Source: Rhizobium favelukesii (GTDB lineage Bacteria > Pseudomonadota > Alphaproteobacteria > Rhizobiales > Rhizobiaceae). From it: 64,000 nt of DNA. The stretch lies in NCBI RefSeq assembly GCF_000577275.2, contig NZ_HG916852.1, positions 375,001 through 439,000 on the forward strand, given 5' to 3'. The notes beneath the pieces are model-generated. The model saw only the letters and a program-made list of their open reading frames with translations, had not been told where the DNA came from and did not search any database. The translations under genes and the position numbers were made by a program. How positions within the stretch are numbered: the first letter of the stretch is position 1; each line of letters opens with the position of its first letter. Of the stretch, positions 27,394 through 38,310 are shown in pieces.

Positions 27394-28203
27394 ATGTGTC
27401 GCTGGGCAGCCTATCGCGGAGACCCCCTCTATCTGGAGGAGCTGGTGTCCTCGCCCGCACACTCACTGATCGAGCAGTCACATTGTGCCACCCGCGCCAA
27501 GACGCCGACCAACGGTGACGGCTTCGGCATCGCCTGGTATGGCGACCGTCCGGAGCCGGGGCGCTATCGCGACACCTTGCCGGCTTGGTCGGACTGCAAT
27601 CTCAAGAGTTTGGCGCGGCAGATCCGCTCGCCGTTGTTTCTCGCGCATGTGCGGGCGGCCACGGGCGGCGGCACCCGGCGCGACAACTGTCATCCCTTCA
27701 CCTTCGGCAACTGGTCCTTCATGCACAACGGTCAGATCTCAGGCTTCGAACGCCTGCGCCGCCCCATGGAAGCCATGCTTGATGACGAACTCTTCAACGC
27801 CCGGGGAGGGACGACCGATTCCGAACTGATGTTCCTGCTTGCCCTGCGGTTCGGCCTGCAGCAGACGCCAATGGCTGCGATGGCGGAGATGATCCGCTTT
27901 GTCGAAAGCCTTGCCGAAAAGCTTCTCGGATCGGTGCTGCTGCGCTACACGGCGGCCTTCTCGGATGGGAAGGCGCTCTACGCGATCCGTTATGCGACCG
28001 ACCGCAAGGCGCCGACGCTCTATGCATCACCCCTTGGCAAGGGCTACTGCCTGGTGTCCGAGCCGCTCAACGACGACGTCGATGCCTGGGCTGAGATCCC
28101 AGACGGGAGCGCCATCACGCTCGGCGAAAATGGCCTCGATATCGCGCCGTTTCGTCCGGTGCAGGCAGCCGCAAAAACCGTCCCGGTTGCAATCACTGCT
28201 TGA
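27394..28203 (+). CDS. Class II glutamine amidotransferase (YafJ type)
   Basis: N-terminal nucleophile hydrolase of 269 aa. After Met removal Cys2 (MCRWAAYRGDPLYLEEL) is the nucleophile; GDGFGIAWYG, FLAHVRAATGG and NWSFMHNGQISGF are the class II glutaminase motifs. Stand-alone proteins of this type include YafJ and the ergothioneine enzyme EgtC; no other egt biosynthetic gene is near, so I keep the general name. Its last 11 nt overlap the convergent coaBC. Confidence 0.88.
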   Translation: MCRWAAYRGDPLYLEELVSSPAHSLIEQSHCATRAKTPTNGDGFGIAWYGDRPEPGRYRDTLPAWSDCNLKSLARQIRSPLFLAHVRAATGGGTRRDNCHPFTFGNWSFMHNGQISGFERLRRPMEAMLDDELFNARGGTTDSELMFLLALRFGLQQTPMAAMAEMIRFVESLAEKLLGSVLLRYTAAFSDGKALYAIRYATDRKAPTLYASPLGKGYCLVSEPLNDDVDAWAEIPDGSAITLGENGLDIAPFRPVQAAAKTVPVAITA

Positions 28204-29401
28204 GCCGTTCGGCGACCATCGCCGCGAGCCTCGTCGCAACCTCTTCCTTCGCTAGATCCGGCCACTGCTCGATGCCGCTGTGGGAGACGATCCTCACCCG
28301 GTTGCGAACGCCGCCCATGATGCCGGTTGCCGGCGAAACATCGTTGGCGACGATGATATCGGCACCCTTGCGGTCAAGCTTCGCCTTGGCGTTGCTTTCC
28401 ACATCCTGCGTCTCTGCCGCGAAGCCGATCACCAGCTTCGGCCGCATCGTATGATGGCCGACCGTCTTCAGAATATCGGGGTTCTCCGTCAGTGCGAGCG
28501 TCGGAATGGATTCGCCGGGATGTTTCTTGATTTTCTGGTCGGCAGCGGATGCCACGCGCCAGTCGGCGACGGCCGCAACCATCACGGCGACATCGGCGGG
28601 AAGCGCGGCAAGAACGGCGTCCCGCATCTGGTCCGCCCGCTCGACATGAATGACCCTGACGCCAAAAGGATCCGGAATGGAGACCGGCCCGGAAACGAGT
28701 GTCACGTCCGCCCCAAGCGCGGCAAGCGCCGCGGCAATCGCGTGTCCCTGGCGGCCGGAGGAGCGATTGGCGATGTAGCGCACCGGGTCGATCGGCTCAT
28801 GCGTCGGCCCGGAGGTGACGATCGCCTTGCGGCCGGTAAGCGGCTTCGGCCGATCATGGAGCAAGGCTTCCGCGGCCGCGACGATCTCCAGCGGTTCGGC
28901 CATCCGCCCGATGCCCGCTTCGCGGCTCTCGGCCATCTCGCCGGACATCGGTCCGATGAAACGGATGCGGTCGCCGCGCAGCGTCTCGATGTTGCGCCTC
29001 GTTGCCGGATGCGCCCACATATGCGGGTTCATGGCAGGGGCTGCGAGCACCTGCCGATCGGTCGCAAGCAGCACGGTCAAGGCAAGGTCGTCGGCAAGTC
29101 CGTTCGCCATCTTGGCAAGCAGGTCTGCGGTCGCCGGCGCGATCAGGACGAGGTCGCAATCGCGCGCCAGCCGGATATGGCCGACATCCTGCTCGTCCTG
29201 ACGCGAGAAAAGATCGGTGAACACATGGTCGGCGGCGACCGCCCCGACGGCAAGCGGCGTTACGAATTCCTGCGCACCCTTGGTCATCAGCGGGCGCACC
29301 GATGCGCCTCGCTCCCTGAGCCGTCGGATCAGATCCAGGCTTTTATAGGCAGCGATCCCGCCTGAAATGATGAGGAGGATGCGTTTGCCGCTGAGAACCA
29401 T
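28193..29401 (-). CDS. coaBC: Bifunctional phosphopantothenoylcysteine decarboxylase/synthase
   Basis: Coenzyme A synthesis: the N-terminal CoaC flavoprotein decarboxylates phosphopantothenoylcysteine and the C-terminal CoaB makes it. CoaC motifs: LLIISGGIAAYKSLDLIRRL and LAAPAMNPHMW; CoaB motifs: VTSGPTHEPIDPVRYIANRS and VAAVADWRVA, with KIKKHPGE after it. Starting at ATG 29401 (MVLSGKRILL) gives 402 aa; the frame is open to a TTG at 29431. As I recall, coaBC lies between ubiB and dut in many rhizobia; here both are more than 13 kb away. Confidence 0.95.
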   Translation of the reverse strand: MVLSGKRILLIISGGIAAYKSLDLIRRLRERGASVRPLMTKGAQEFVTPLAVGAVAADHVFTDLFSRQDEQDVGHIRLARDCDLVLIAPATADLLAKMANGLADDLALTVLLATDRQVLAAPAMNPHMWAHPATRRNIETLRGDRIRFIGPMSGEMAESREAGIGRMAEPLEIVAAAEALLHDRPKPLTGRKAIVTSGPTHEPIDPVRYIANRSSGRQGHAIAAALAALGADVTLVSGPVSIPDPFGVRVIHVERADQMRDAVLAALPADVAVMVAAVADWRVASAADQKIKKHPGESIPTLALTENPDILKTVGHHTMRPKLVIGFAAETQDVESNAKAKLDRKGADIIVANDVSPATGIMGGVRNRVRIVSHSGIEQWPDLAKEEVATRLAAMVAERLKQ

Positions 29402-29525
29402 GGCGTTCGTCCATCGAATATCTGATTGCAAGAAACCCTAAGCCTTTGGGGAATAATAAGCAATCGGCAGCGCCGGCCGATCGGTCGCAGTGACAACGCC
29501 GTGCTGCTGTGGCATGGAGCGAAGC

Positions 29526-29933
29526 ATGGGGACCATGCGTATCATCTTGCGGGATCAGGTGTCGGCCAGCGCTGTCGCGCTGCTGGTTGCCTGTCTGCTG
29601 CTGATGCAAGGGCTGCTGACTGGCACTGCGCAGGGCGCCATGGCGGCATCCGCCGTCGATCCCTTCGAGATCATTTGCTCTTCGAGCGGACACGGTTCCG
29701 TCGATGACGCCGGACATGGCAATTTGCCGGCCAAGAAAGCGCCGGAGTGCCCGTGCGGCGCGCTCTGCCGTTTGGCATCGGCTTCCACGCCGGCAATTCT
29801 TCTTGGGCAGGCGGGACCGCTTTACGTCGCAGTCGAGACTGCGATCGACACAACGATCCGAACCGATGCTGTCTTTTTGCCTGCCTTACGCGGGCGGATC
29901 GCCGAACCCCGTGCACCTCCCGTCACTGCCTGA
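29526..29933 (+). CDS. DUF2946-like membrane-associated protein
   Basis: Protein of about 135 aa from ATG 29526 (GGAGCGA upstream) with one N-terminal hydrophobic segment (SASAVALLVACLLLMQGLL), which may be a signal anchor, followed by a Cys-rich CPCGALC patch and a short His-containing loop. DUF2946-type proteins are often near copper or iron uptake genes. It is 63 nt upstream of a PepSY membrane protein, likely co-transcribed. Function unknown. Confidence 0.65.
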   Translation: MGTMRIILRDQVSASAVALLVACLLLMQGLLTGTAQGAMAASAVDPFEIICSSSGHGSVDDAGHGNLPAKKAPECPCGALCRLASASTPAILLGQAGPLYVAVETAIDTTIRTDAVFLPALRGRIAEPRAPPVTA

Positions 29934-29996
29934 CGTCCTCGTTCCGCCTTCGCGCGTATTGCGCAGAGGCCCGATTTCTTACGTTGGGAGACATTC

Positions 29997-31370
29997 ATGT
30001 CCGATCTTACCATCGGTCGCGAGAGCGTCGGCGCTTCGGTGCGCTCCGCCTCCGACCTCTACCGCGCCGTCTGGCGCTGGCATTTCTACGCAGGCCTTCT
30101 CGTCCTGCCTTTCATGATCACGCTGGCAATCACTGGTGGCCTCTACCTCTTCAAGGATGAGATCGATGCGGTGATCCATTCCGATCTCAAGCGCGTCGAG
30201 GTGCAGCAAGGCGCAAGCCGGGCTGCGCCTTCGGCAATCGTGGCCGCCGCCCTTGCCGCCCACCCGGGAACGCCGATCAAGTTCACCGACCCGGCCACGC
30301 CGGATGCCACTGCTGAAATCACGGTCGGCACGGAGAAGGAAGGCAAACTTGTGGTCTACGTCAATCCTTACACGGCGCAGGTGCTGGGCGCGCTGCCGGA
30401 TCGGGGCACGGTCACGTGGACTATCCGCTACCTTCACAGCCTCAAATACTTCGGCAACTACGCGCGCATGCTGATCGAGGTCGCCGCCGGCTGGTCCATC
30501 CTCATCGTCGCCACCGGCATCTATCTCTGGTGGCCGCGCCGGCAGACCGGCGGCGTTCTTTCCGTTCGCGGTACGCCAAAGCGGCGGGTGTTCTGGCGGG
30601 ACCTGCATGCTGTAACCGGGATCTCTGTCGGCTTCTTCATCATCTTCCTGGCCATCACCGGAATGCCCTGGTCCGGTGTCTGGGGTGGCAAGGTCAACGA
30701 ATGGGCGAACGGCAACAACTTCGGCTATCCCGCAGGTGTGCGGGTTGCCGTGCCGATGTCCGGCGAACATCTCGATCATGTCGCCAAGACCTCCTGGTCG
30801 CTGGAACAGGCGCAGGTGCCACAGTCTGCCGCTGGGAACGCGCATCGTTCACAGACGATTGGTCTCGATGATGCCGTCGCCACCTTCGACCGTCTTGGCC
30901 TGCATCGAGGCTATGCCGTCAACACACCAACCACGGCGGATGGTGTGTTCTCCGGCTCGGTCTATCCCGACGATCTCTCGCAGCAGCGGGTCGTGCATCT
31001 CGACCAATACTCCGGGAAGCCGCTGATCGATATGAGTTATGCCGACTACGGTCCGCTGGGGAAATCGCTTGAGTGGGGCATTAACACCCATCTCGGCCAG
31101 CAATTCGGGCTCGCGAACCAGCTGGTGCTGCTCGCCGCCTGCTTGGCGGTCATCCTGCTTGCGGTTTCGGCCGCCGTCATGTGGTGGAAGCGACGCCCGG
31201 CGGGATCGCTCGGCGTTCCGCCGATGCCTGTAGACAAGCGCGTGTTCGCCGGCCTGATCGCGATCCTTGCCGTCGGCGGGATCGTTTTCCCGCTGGTCGG
31301 CCTGTCGTTGATCGTCATGCTGGCGGTGGATTGGGTCTATCTCAGAACCAGGAAGCAGCGTTCGGTATGA
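29997..31370 (+). CDS. PepSY-associated TM domain protein
   Basis: Inner-membrane protein of 457 aa with four or five helices: WHFYAGLLVLPFMITLAITG near residue 30, a large periplasmic PepSY region, AGWSILIVATGIYLWWPRR near 160, another at about 210 and a C-terminal pair (380-450). This architecture is typical of PepSY proteins beside siderophore receptors, some of which reduce ferric siderophores. No receptor is adjacent here. Strong start ATG 29997 after GGGAGACATTC. Confidence 0.88.
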   Translation: MSDLTIGRESVGASVRSASDLYRAVWRWHFYAGLLVLPFMITLAITGGLYLFKDEIDAVIHSDLKRVEVQQGASRAAPSAIVAAALAAHPGTPIKFTDPATPDATAEITVGTEKEGKLVVYVNPYTAQVLGALPDRGTVTWTIRYLHSLKYFGNYARMLIEVAAGWSILIVATGIYLWWPRRQTGGVLSVRGTPKRRVFWRDLHAVTGISVGFFIIFLAITGMPWSGVWGGKVNEWANGNNFGYPAGVRVAVPMSGEHLDHVAKTSWSLEQAQVPQSAAGNAHRSQTIGLDDAVATFDRLGLHRGYAVNTPTTADGVFSGSVYPDDLSQQRVVHLDQYSGKPLIDMSYADYGPLGKSLEWGINTHLGQQFGLANQLVLLAACLAVILLAVSAAVMWWKRRPAGSLGVPPMPVDKRVFAGLIAILAVGGIVFPLVGLSLIVMLAVDWVYLRTRKQRSV

Positions 31371-31375
31371 GCCGG

Positions 31376-31401
31376 CAGAGGCGCTCGCCCGGGCGTCTCT
31401 G
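31376..31401. terminator. Hairpin between convergent PepSY and LysR genes
   Basis: CAGAGGCGC and GCGTCTCTG arms form a GC-rich hairpin exactly between the two stops. There is no long T-tract on either side, so termination strength is uncertain. Confidence 0.45.
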
Positions 31402-31403
31402 CT

Positions 31404-32300
31404 CTATCCGATGATCTCGATGCAGAAGTCGATGAAGGCTCTGACCTTGGCAGGCACATGCCGGCGCGAGGGATAGAAGACATAGAGCGGGAATGTCTCG
31501 TCTAACCAGTCGGGAAAGAGGTTCACGAGCTGTCCATTGTTCAGATAGCCCGTCATCCCGAGCGAAAAGACCTGGGCGATGCCGATCCCGGCAAGGCAGG
31601 TCGCCAAGGTCGTGCCGGCATCGTTCACCAGAATGCGGCTGCGGGTCTCGATCGAGACGGTTTCGTCACCACGCCGAAGCTCCCATCCGAAAGGCCTACC
31701 GGTTGACGGGTCCTGGAACTGGATACAGGTATGCTCGCTCAAATCCTGAGGGCGCTGCGGCCGACCGTAACGCTCGATATAGGCGGGAGCGGCGATCGTG
31801 ATCACGCGCGTCTGCATCAAAAGGCGCGAGATCAGCGACCTCTGTGCGGGCTCACCGAAGCGCACCGCGACGTCAACGCCGTCAGCGACAAGATCTCCGA
31901 TTTCATTGCGGGTGATGATCTCGATCTGGATATCCGGGTAACGATCGAGGAAGGCGCCTAGCCGCGGACCAAGTACGAGACGTGAGAAATATGGGTCGAC
32001 ATTGACGCGCAGTCGGCCGCGCACCGCCTGTCGGGCACCAGCAGCCGTCTGCGCGGCCTCTTCGATACCGCTTAAAAGCGGAGCCACCTGTTCGTAGAAG
32101 CGCGCGCCGTCGTCCGTCAGCCGCATCGTGCGTGTCGTTCGGTCGAGCAGCCGCAAGCCGATCCGTCCCTCAAGCCGGGCAACGGCGCGGCTGACGCCCG
32201 ATGGGGACAGGCCCATGGCCTCGGCCGCCCGTGCGAAGCTGCCACTCTCGATTACGGCGGCGAGTACGCTCACGCCGTTCAATAGTCGTCCGTCAAACAT
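31404..32300 (-). CDS. LysR family transcriptional regulator
   Basis: LysR regulator of 298 aa from ATG 32300 (MFDGRLLNGVSVLAAVIESG); an upstream frame to 32327 is less likely. The HTH is SFARAAEAMGLSPSGVSRAV with RLEGRIGLRLLDRTTRTMRL after it; the effector domain resembles the CrgA/DhcR group. Divergent from an NmrA-type oxidoreductase gene 130 bp away, its probable target. Confidence 0.88.
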   Translation of the reverse strand: MFDGRLLNGVSVLAAVIESGSFARAAEAMGLSPSGVSRAVARLEGRIGLRLLDRTTRTMRLTDDGARFYEQVAPLLSGIEEAAQTAAGARQAVRGRLRVNVDPYFSRLVLGPRLGAFLDRYPDIQIEIITRNEIGDLVADGVDVAVRFGEPAQRSLISRLLMQTRVITIAAPAYIERYGRPQRPQDLSEHTCIQFQDPSTGRPFGWELRRGDETVSIETRSRILVNDAGTTLATCLAGIGIAQVFSLGMTGYLNNGQLVNLFPDWLDETFPLYVFYPSRRHVPAKVRAFIDFCIEIIG

Positions 32301-32430
32301 CGCCCGTCCGTGATTTTGAGTCACCAATCATGTGACAGAAACGCGCTTCAGTCAAAGACCGTCAAAGGACATGATCAGCGCAAACAGACCACCGGCCAAC
32401 TGGCGGTGAAGACATCAAAGGAGTTTAGCC

Positions 32431-33288
32431 ATGTTTGTGATCACCGGAGTAACAGGGCAGGTCGGAGGCGTCGTAGCCGCGCATGTCCTGGCGGCCGGGT
32501 TGCCGGTACGCGCCGTCGCGCGTAACGCGGAGAAAGCCGCGGAATGGAAGGATAAAGGCGCGGGATTGGCACTGGCCGAGATGACCGACGCCGATACGCT
32601 CGCCAAGGCTTTTGCCGGCGCCGACGGCGTCTTCCTGCTCATCCCGCCGACCTTCGATCCGACGCCCGGCTTTGCGGAGGTGCGCGCTGTCATTGCGGCC
32701 CTGAAGGCCGCGCTTCTCAGCTCTCGTCCTGCCAAGGTCGTCTGCCTCTCCACCATCGGCGCGCAAGCCACCGAGCCCAACCTCTTGAGCCAGGTCGGTC
32801 TCGTCGAACAAGAACTATCCGCTCTGCCAATGCCGATCGCCTTTCTGCGTGCCGGGTGGTTCATGGAGAATGCGGCCTCGGATATCGCGACAGCGCGGGA
32901 GACCGGCGTCGTCCCGAGTTTCCTTCAGCCGCTTGATCATCCATATCCGATGGTTTCGGTCTGCGATGTCGGCGCCAAGGCGGCGGAACTGCTGCTGCAG
33001 GAGTGGGCGGGCAAGCAGGTCATCGAGCTGATGGGGCCAAAGCGCGTCACCCCGAACGATATCGCCGCCGTCTTCTCGTCCGTCCTCGGCAAACCCGTCC
33101 GCATGGAGCCGGTCGCCCGCGACACCTGGCAGCAGCTCTTCATCGGACAGGGCATGAAGAACCCCATCCCGCGCATGCGCATGATCGATGGCTTCAACGA
33201 AGGCTGGATCCGGTTCGAGGGCGAGCCGGCGAAGGGCACGACGACGCTGGAGATGGCCATCCGCCGCCTCGTTGACGCTGGCCGATGA
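32431..33288 (+). CDS. NmrA-like NAD(P)-binding protein
   Basis: Atypical short-chain dehydrogenase of 285 aa with the Rossmann motif FVITGVTGQVGGVVAAHVLA at the N-terminus, of the NmrA/TMR group (NAD(P)H:quinone oxidoreductase or redox sensor). The SDR Tyr-x3-Lys pair is not evident, as usual in the group. AAAGGAG precedes ATG 32431. Likely controlled by the divergent LysR; a strong hairpin terminator follows. Confidence 0.85.
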   Translation: MFVITGVTGQVGGVVAAHVLAAGLPVRAVARNAEKAAEWKDKGAGLALAEMTDADTLAKAFAGADGVFLLIPPTFDPTPGFAEVRAVIAALKAALLSSRPAKVVCLSTIGAQATEPNLLSQVGLVEQELSALPMPIAFLRAGWFMENAASDIATARETGVVPSFLQPLDHPYPMVSVCDVGAKAAELLLQEWAGKQVIELMGPKRVTPNDIAAVFSSVLGKPVRMEPVARDTWQQLFIGQGMKNPIPRMRMIDGFNEGWIRFEGEPAKGTTTLEMAIRRLVDAGR

Positions 33289-33295
33289 ACAAGCG

Positions 33296-33328
33296 AAAGG
33301 CCGCGGAGGAGAGGATCCGCGGCCTTTC
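33296..33328. terminator. Terminator between the NmrA-like gene and the convergent SDR gene
   Basis: AAAGGCCGCGG and CCGCGGCCTTT pair perfectly over 11 bp around a 10-nt loop. The palindrome ends in CTTTCTC on the plus strand and in AAAG/CTTTCGC on the minus, so it can serve both genes. Confidence 0.8.
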
Positions 33329-33356
33329 TCATGCATCGTCCGGTGGGTCTCGGTCC

Positions 33357-34106
33357 TCAGAGGTTGCTCATTCCGCCATCGATGACGAGCTCGCTGCCGA
33401 CGATATAGGCAGCCTCATCGGAGGCGAGGAAGATGATGGTCTTGGCAACTTCGCCGGCATCGCCGAACCGGCCGACCGGGATCTGCGACTGGATCTGTGC
33501 GGCCATCGCCTTGGAATCGGCTTCCGACATGCCAAGCTTGTCGTAAAGCGGGGTTGCGATCGGGCCGGGGCTAACGGCGTTGACGCGAATGCCGCGGCCG
33601 ATGAGTTCTCCCGAAAGCGTCTTTGCCAGCGTCAGCAGCGCACCCTTGGTAAGGGCGTAGACACTCGAATTCGGCATGCCGATACGGGCGTTGATCGAAG
33701 TGTTGAGCACGATCGAAGCCTGCTTCGAAAAGACCGGGAGCAGCGCTTGAATGAGGAAGAACGGACCCTTGACGTTGATCGCGATCGACTTGTCGAAGGC
33801 TTCCTCGCTCCACTGCTCGAGCGGGCCGAATTCGGCCACGCCGGCATTGACGAAAAGAATGTCGAGATGGCCGAAGGCGTCCTTGATTGCGTTCGCGACA
33901 GCCTTCTGGCCGACGGCATTGCCGGCATCCGCCTGGATGACCAGCACCTTGTCGCCGAACTCGGCGCGGGCTGCCTCGACGCTCTTGGCGCTGCTGCCGG
34001 TGATGGCCACACGAGCGCCTTCGGCGATGAATTGACGGGCGGTCTCGAGGCCGATGCCGCTGGTGCCGCCAGTGATGAGGGCTGTCTTGTTCTGTAGGCG
34101 TGCCAT
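33357..34106 (-). CDS. SDR family oxidoreductase
   Basis: Classical short-chain dehydrogenase of 249 aa from ATG 34106 (MARLQNKTALITGGTSGIGL). Cofactor motif TGGTSGIG, NAG (FVNAGVAEFG), catalytic Ser in LNTSINARIG and YALTKGALL with Tyr-x3-Lys. The frame stays open for a further 249 nt upstream, but that extension has no family match. It lies 133 nt downstream of another SDR on the same strand, possibly one transcript. Confidence 0.88.
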   Translation of the reverse strand: MARLQNKTALITGGTSGIGLETARQFIAEGARVAITGSSAKSVEAARAEFGDKVLVIQADAGNAVGQKAVANAIKDAFGHLDILFVNAGVAEFGPLEQWSEEAFDKSIAINVKGPFFLIQALLPVFSKQASIVLNTSINARIGMPNSSVYALTKGALLTLAKTLSGELIGRGIRVNAVSPGPIATPLYDKLGMSEADSKAMAAQIQSQIPVGRFGDAGEVAKTIIFLASDEAAYIVGSELVIDGGMSNL

Positions 34107-34239
34107 TGTCGTGGTGTCCTTGTGATCGCGGGTTGGGCCAGCGCCCTTTGATGTCTTGGAGAGTGCGATGAAAAGTCGGCTGCGATAAGCGGCTCTTTTC
34201 CGGAAAGCTACTTTGGTCAGAGCCGAATGATCTTCGACG

Positions 34240-35004
34240 TCAGGTGCGGGTGATCGAAGCACCGCCATCGACGAGCGAGGCGGTGCCGGTGACGAAGCTT
34301 GAGTCGTCGGATGCGAGGTAGAGCACCGAGCGGGCAAGCTCATTCGGGGCTGCAACGCGCTTCAGCGCATGCAGGTTGGTGATGAAGCTCTGCTTGTCCG
34401 AGGTATCGTTCATCTCACGATACATGTCGGTATCGACGGCGCCCGGCAGGACCGCGTTGACGCGGACGTTCTGCTGGCCGAATTCGGCGGCGAGCGCCTG
34501 GGTCAGGCCGATGAGGCCGGACTTGCTGGCGGCATAGGCGGCAACACCCGGGAAGGCGAAGCTGTAGCCGACGAAGGTCGAGGTGAAGATCACCGAGCCG
34601 CCGCCATTCTTTTCCATCTGGCCGATCTGGTGCTTGGCGGCAAGGAACGAGGCCGTCAGGTTGATCGTCAGTGCTTCGGCAAAACCGGCTTCGGAAACAC
34701 CGGTGCTCGGGCCAGCCTCGCCAAGCGTGCCGGCATTGTTGAAGGCAACGTCGAGCTTGCCGTAGCGATCGACGGCGGTTGCGACCAGCGCCTTGTGGTA
34801 GTCTTCCGAGCGGACATCGCCGGCAACGGCAGTGGCCTGCCCGCCAGCTGCCTTGATCTCTTCGACCAGGCTTTCGAGTTCGGCCTGGCGGCGGGCGCCG
34901 ACCACCACCTTTGCGCCTTCGGCAGCGAAGAGCTTTGCCGTTGCGCGGCCGATGCCTGAGCTTGCGCCGGTGACGATGGCGACTTTTCCATTCAAGCGGT
35001 TCAT
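34240..35004 (-). CDS. SDR family oxidoreductase
   Basis: Classical SDR of 254 aa. TGASSGIGRATAKLFAAEGA is the cofactor site with ARRQ suggesting NADP preference, NNAG is in VAFNNAGTLG, and YAASKSGLIG contains the catalytic Tyr and Lys. Similar proteins are annotated as glucose or general dehydrogenases; the substrate is unknown. Divergent from a LysR gene 124 bp away, which is the likely regulator of the SDR pair. Confidence 0.88.
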   Translation of the reverse strand: MNRLNGKVAIVTGASSGIGRATAKLFAAEGAKVVVGARRQAELESLVEEIKAAGGQATAVAGDVRSEDYHKALVATAVDRYGKLDVAFNNAGTLGEAGPSTGVSEAGFAEALTINLTASFLAAKHQIGQMEKNGGGSVIFTSTFVGYSFAFPGVAAYAASKSGLIGLTQALAAEFGQQNVRVNAVLPGAVDTDMYREMNDTSDKQSFITNLHALKRVAAPNELARSVLYLASDDSSFVTGTASLVDGGASITRT

Positions 35005-35128
35005 TGTTCCATCCCCAGTGTTGGTTGGGGTGGCGTTTGCCGCCCCGTTCGATGAGTGGAAGATGGCATTTTCCTTTCGTTCGGATTAGTCTCCAGATAA
35101 CGGAACTCGAATTCGGAATTGCCGAACG

Positions 35129-36034
35129 ATGATCAGGGTTGAGGGGATAACGGCCTTCGTGGCCGTCGTGGAATCGGGCTCCGTCAGCGAGGCCGCCCGG
35201 CGCTTGCGGCTCTCAAAGTCGGTTGTCAGCGAACGGCTGGCGGAACTCGAAAGGTCGCTCGGGGGCGTGCTCCTGCATCGCACCACGCGGAAGCTCGCGC
35301 TGACCCAAGACGGCGCGGCCTTCCTGCTGCGGGCGACGCGGATCGTTCAGGAGATCGAGGAAGCCACCGCCGAGATGGCCGTGCGCCGCGGCACGCTGTC
35401 CGGCCCACTGCGCATCGCCGCCCCGGTCACCTTCGGGCGGATGCATCTTGGTCCGGCCCTATACCCCTTTCTGGCCGAGCATCCGGAGATCCAGCTGGTG
35501 CTCGACATTGACGACCGCCGCGTCGATGTCTCCTCGGAAGGCTATGACGCGGTGGTCCGTCATGGGCCGATTGTCGATTCGCGCCTGGTGGTGTGGAAGC
35601 TCAGCCGCAGCCGCCGGATTCTGGTCGCTTCTCCAGCCTATCTCGACCGCCATGGCACGCCGAAGACCCTCGCCGATCTCGACGGGCACAAGGGTATCTT
35701 CTACACTAATCGCGGCGTCGCCGACTGGCGCTTCCAAACGCCCGATGGTGCGATCGTCGTGCGCGCCAGCCAGGCTGTCGGCATGAACAATGGCGACATG
35801 ATCCGCGATGCGGCGATTGCGGGCCTTGGCATCGCGCTCCTGCCGGCCTTCATCGCCGGCCCGGCAATTGGCGAGGGAAAGCTTGTAGCGATCGATGTCG
35901 GCTACAGGCCGGAGGCGGAGTTCATCTACATGGCCCATCCCGAGGGCCGCAATCCTTCGGCCAAGCTGCGCGCCGTGGCGCAGCATCTGCGCACGACCTT
36001 CGGCGATCCTCCTTACTGGGACCCGGCAGACTGA
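35129..36034 (+). CDS. LysR family transcriptional regulator
   Basis: LysR protein of 301 aa with HTH SVSEAARRLRLSKSVVSERL and RSLGGVLLHRTTRKLALTQD, then a CrgA/AaeR-type effector domain. Divergent from the SDR gene at 34240-35004. ATG 35129. The spacer holds an 8-bp palindrome CGAATTCG, too short to call an operator. Its stop abuts the truncated LysR gene on the opposite strand. Confidence 0.87.
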   Translation: MIRVEGITAFVAVVESGSVSEAARRLRLSKSVVSERLAELERSLGGVLLHRTTRKLALTQDGAAFLLRATRIVQEIEEATAEMAVRRGTLSGPLRIAAPVTFGRMHLGPALYPFLAEHPEIQLVLDIDDRRVDVSSEGYDAVVRHGPIVDSRLVVWKLSRSRRILVASPAYLDRHGTPKTLADLDGHKGIFYTNRGVADWRFQTPDGAIVVRASQAVGMNNGDMIRDAAIAGLGIALLPAFIAGPAIGEGKLVAIDVGYRPEAEFIYMAHPEGRNPSAKLRAVAQHLRTTFGDPPYWDPAD

Positions 36035-36651
36035 TCAGATCATGCTCATCAGGTTGGCCGCGACGAGGGAGCGCTGTGCCTTGAGCATCGCTAGCCCCAG
36101 GCGCGCCACCAGCGGTGGCCCCTCAATTGGCCGGTAGGCGACCCCGTCGAGCGCCAGATGGGCAATCGAGGCAGGCACGATCGACACGCCGAGATCGGCG
36201 GCAACAAGATTGACGACCGACGGAATCTGCGGCGCCTCCTGCGTCACCACGAGCTCGAAGCCGGCATCCCGGCAACCACGCACGATATCGTCGTAGAGGC
36301 TGAGGCCGACCGTGCGTGGAAAAAGGATGAAGGGCTCGCCTGCAAGCGCGCAGAGCGGCACCTTTTCGTATCTCGCAAGCGGATGGTGCGCGGGAAGCGC
36401 GATCAGCATCGGCTCGTCCGCCAGCCGTTTCAGCCTGACGTCCTTGGGATCCTCCAGCCCTGGCCTGATGAAGGCGACGTCGATCTCCTGCCGCATCAGC
36501 TTCTCCATCAGCCAGTTGCTGTTCATCTCCGTCAGCGACAGGCTGACATCGGGCCATTGCCTGCGAAAGCGGCGGATCGTGCCGCTGACCGCTGTGTTGA
36601 AGGCCGAAGATGCCGTGAAACCGAGCGCGAGCCGGCCGGTCTCGCCCCGGG

Positions 36652-38297
<1,646 letters not shown>

Positions 38298-38310
38298 AAA
38301 TATAAGCCGG

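Noticed and set aside
27394..28203. Class II amidotransferase as ergothioneine-biosynthetic EgtC
   Set aside because: No egtA, egtB, egtD or egtE gene is nearby and the motifs are shared by all YafJ-like enzymes.
33357..34355. N-terminally extended SDR (332 codons) opposite nothing else
   Set aside because: The first 83 residues have no SDR similarity and the normal cofactor motif follows ATG 34106 directly.
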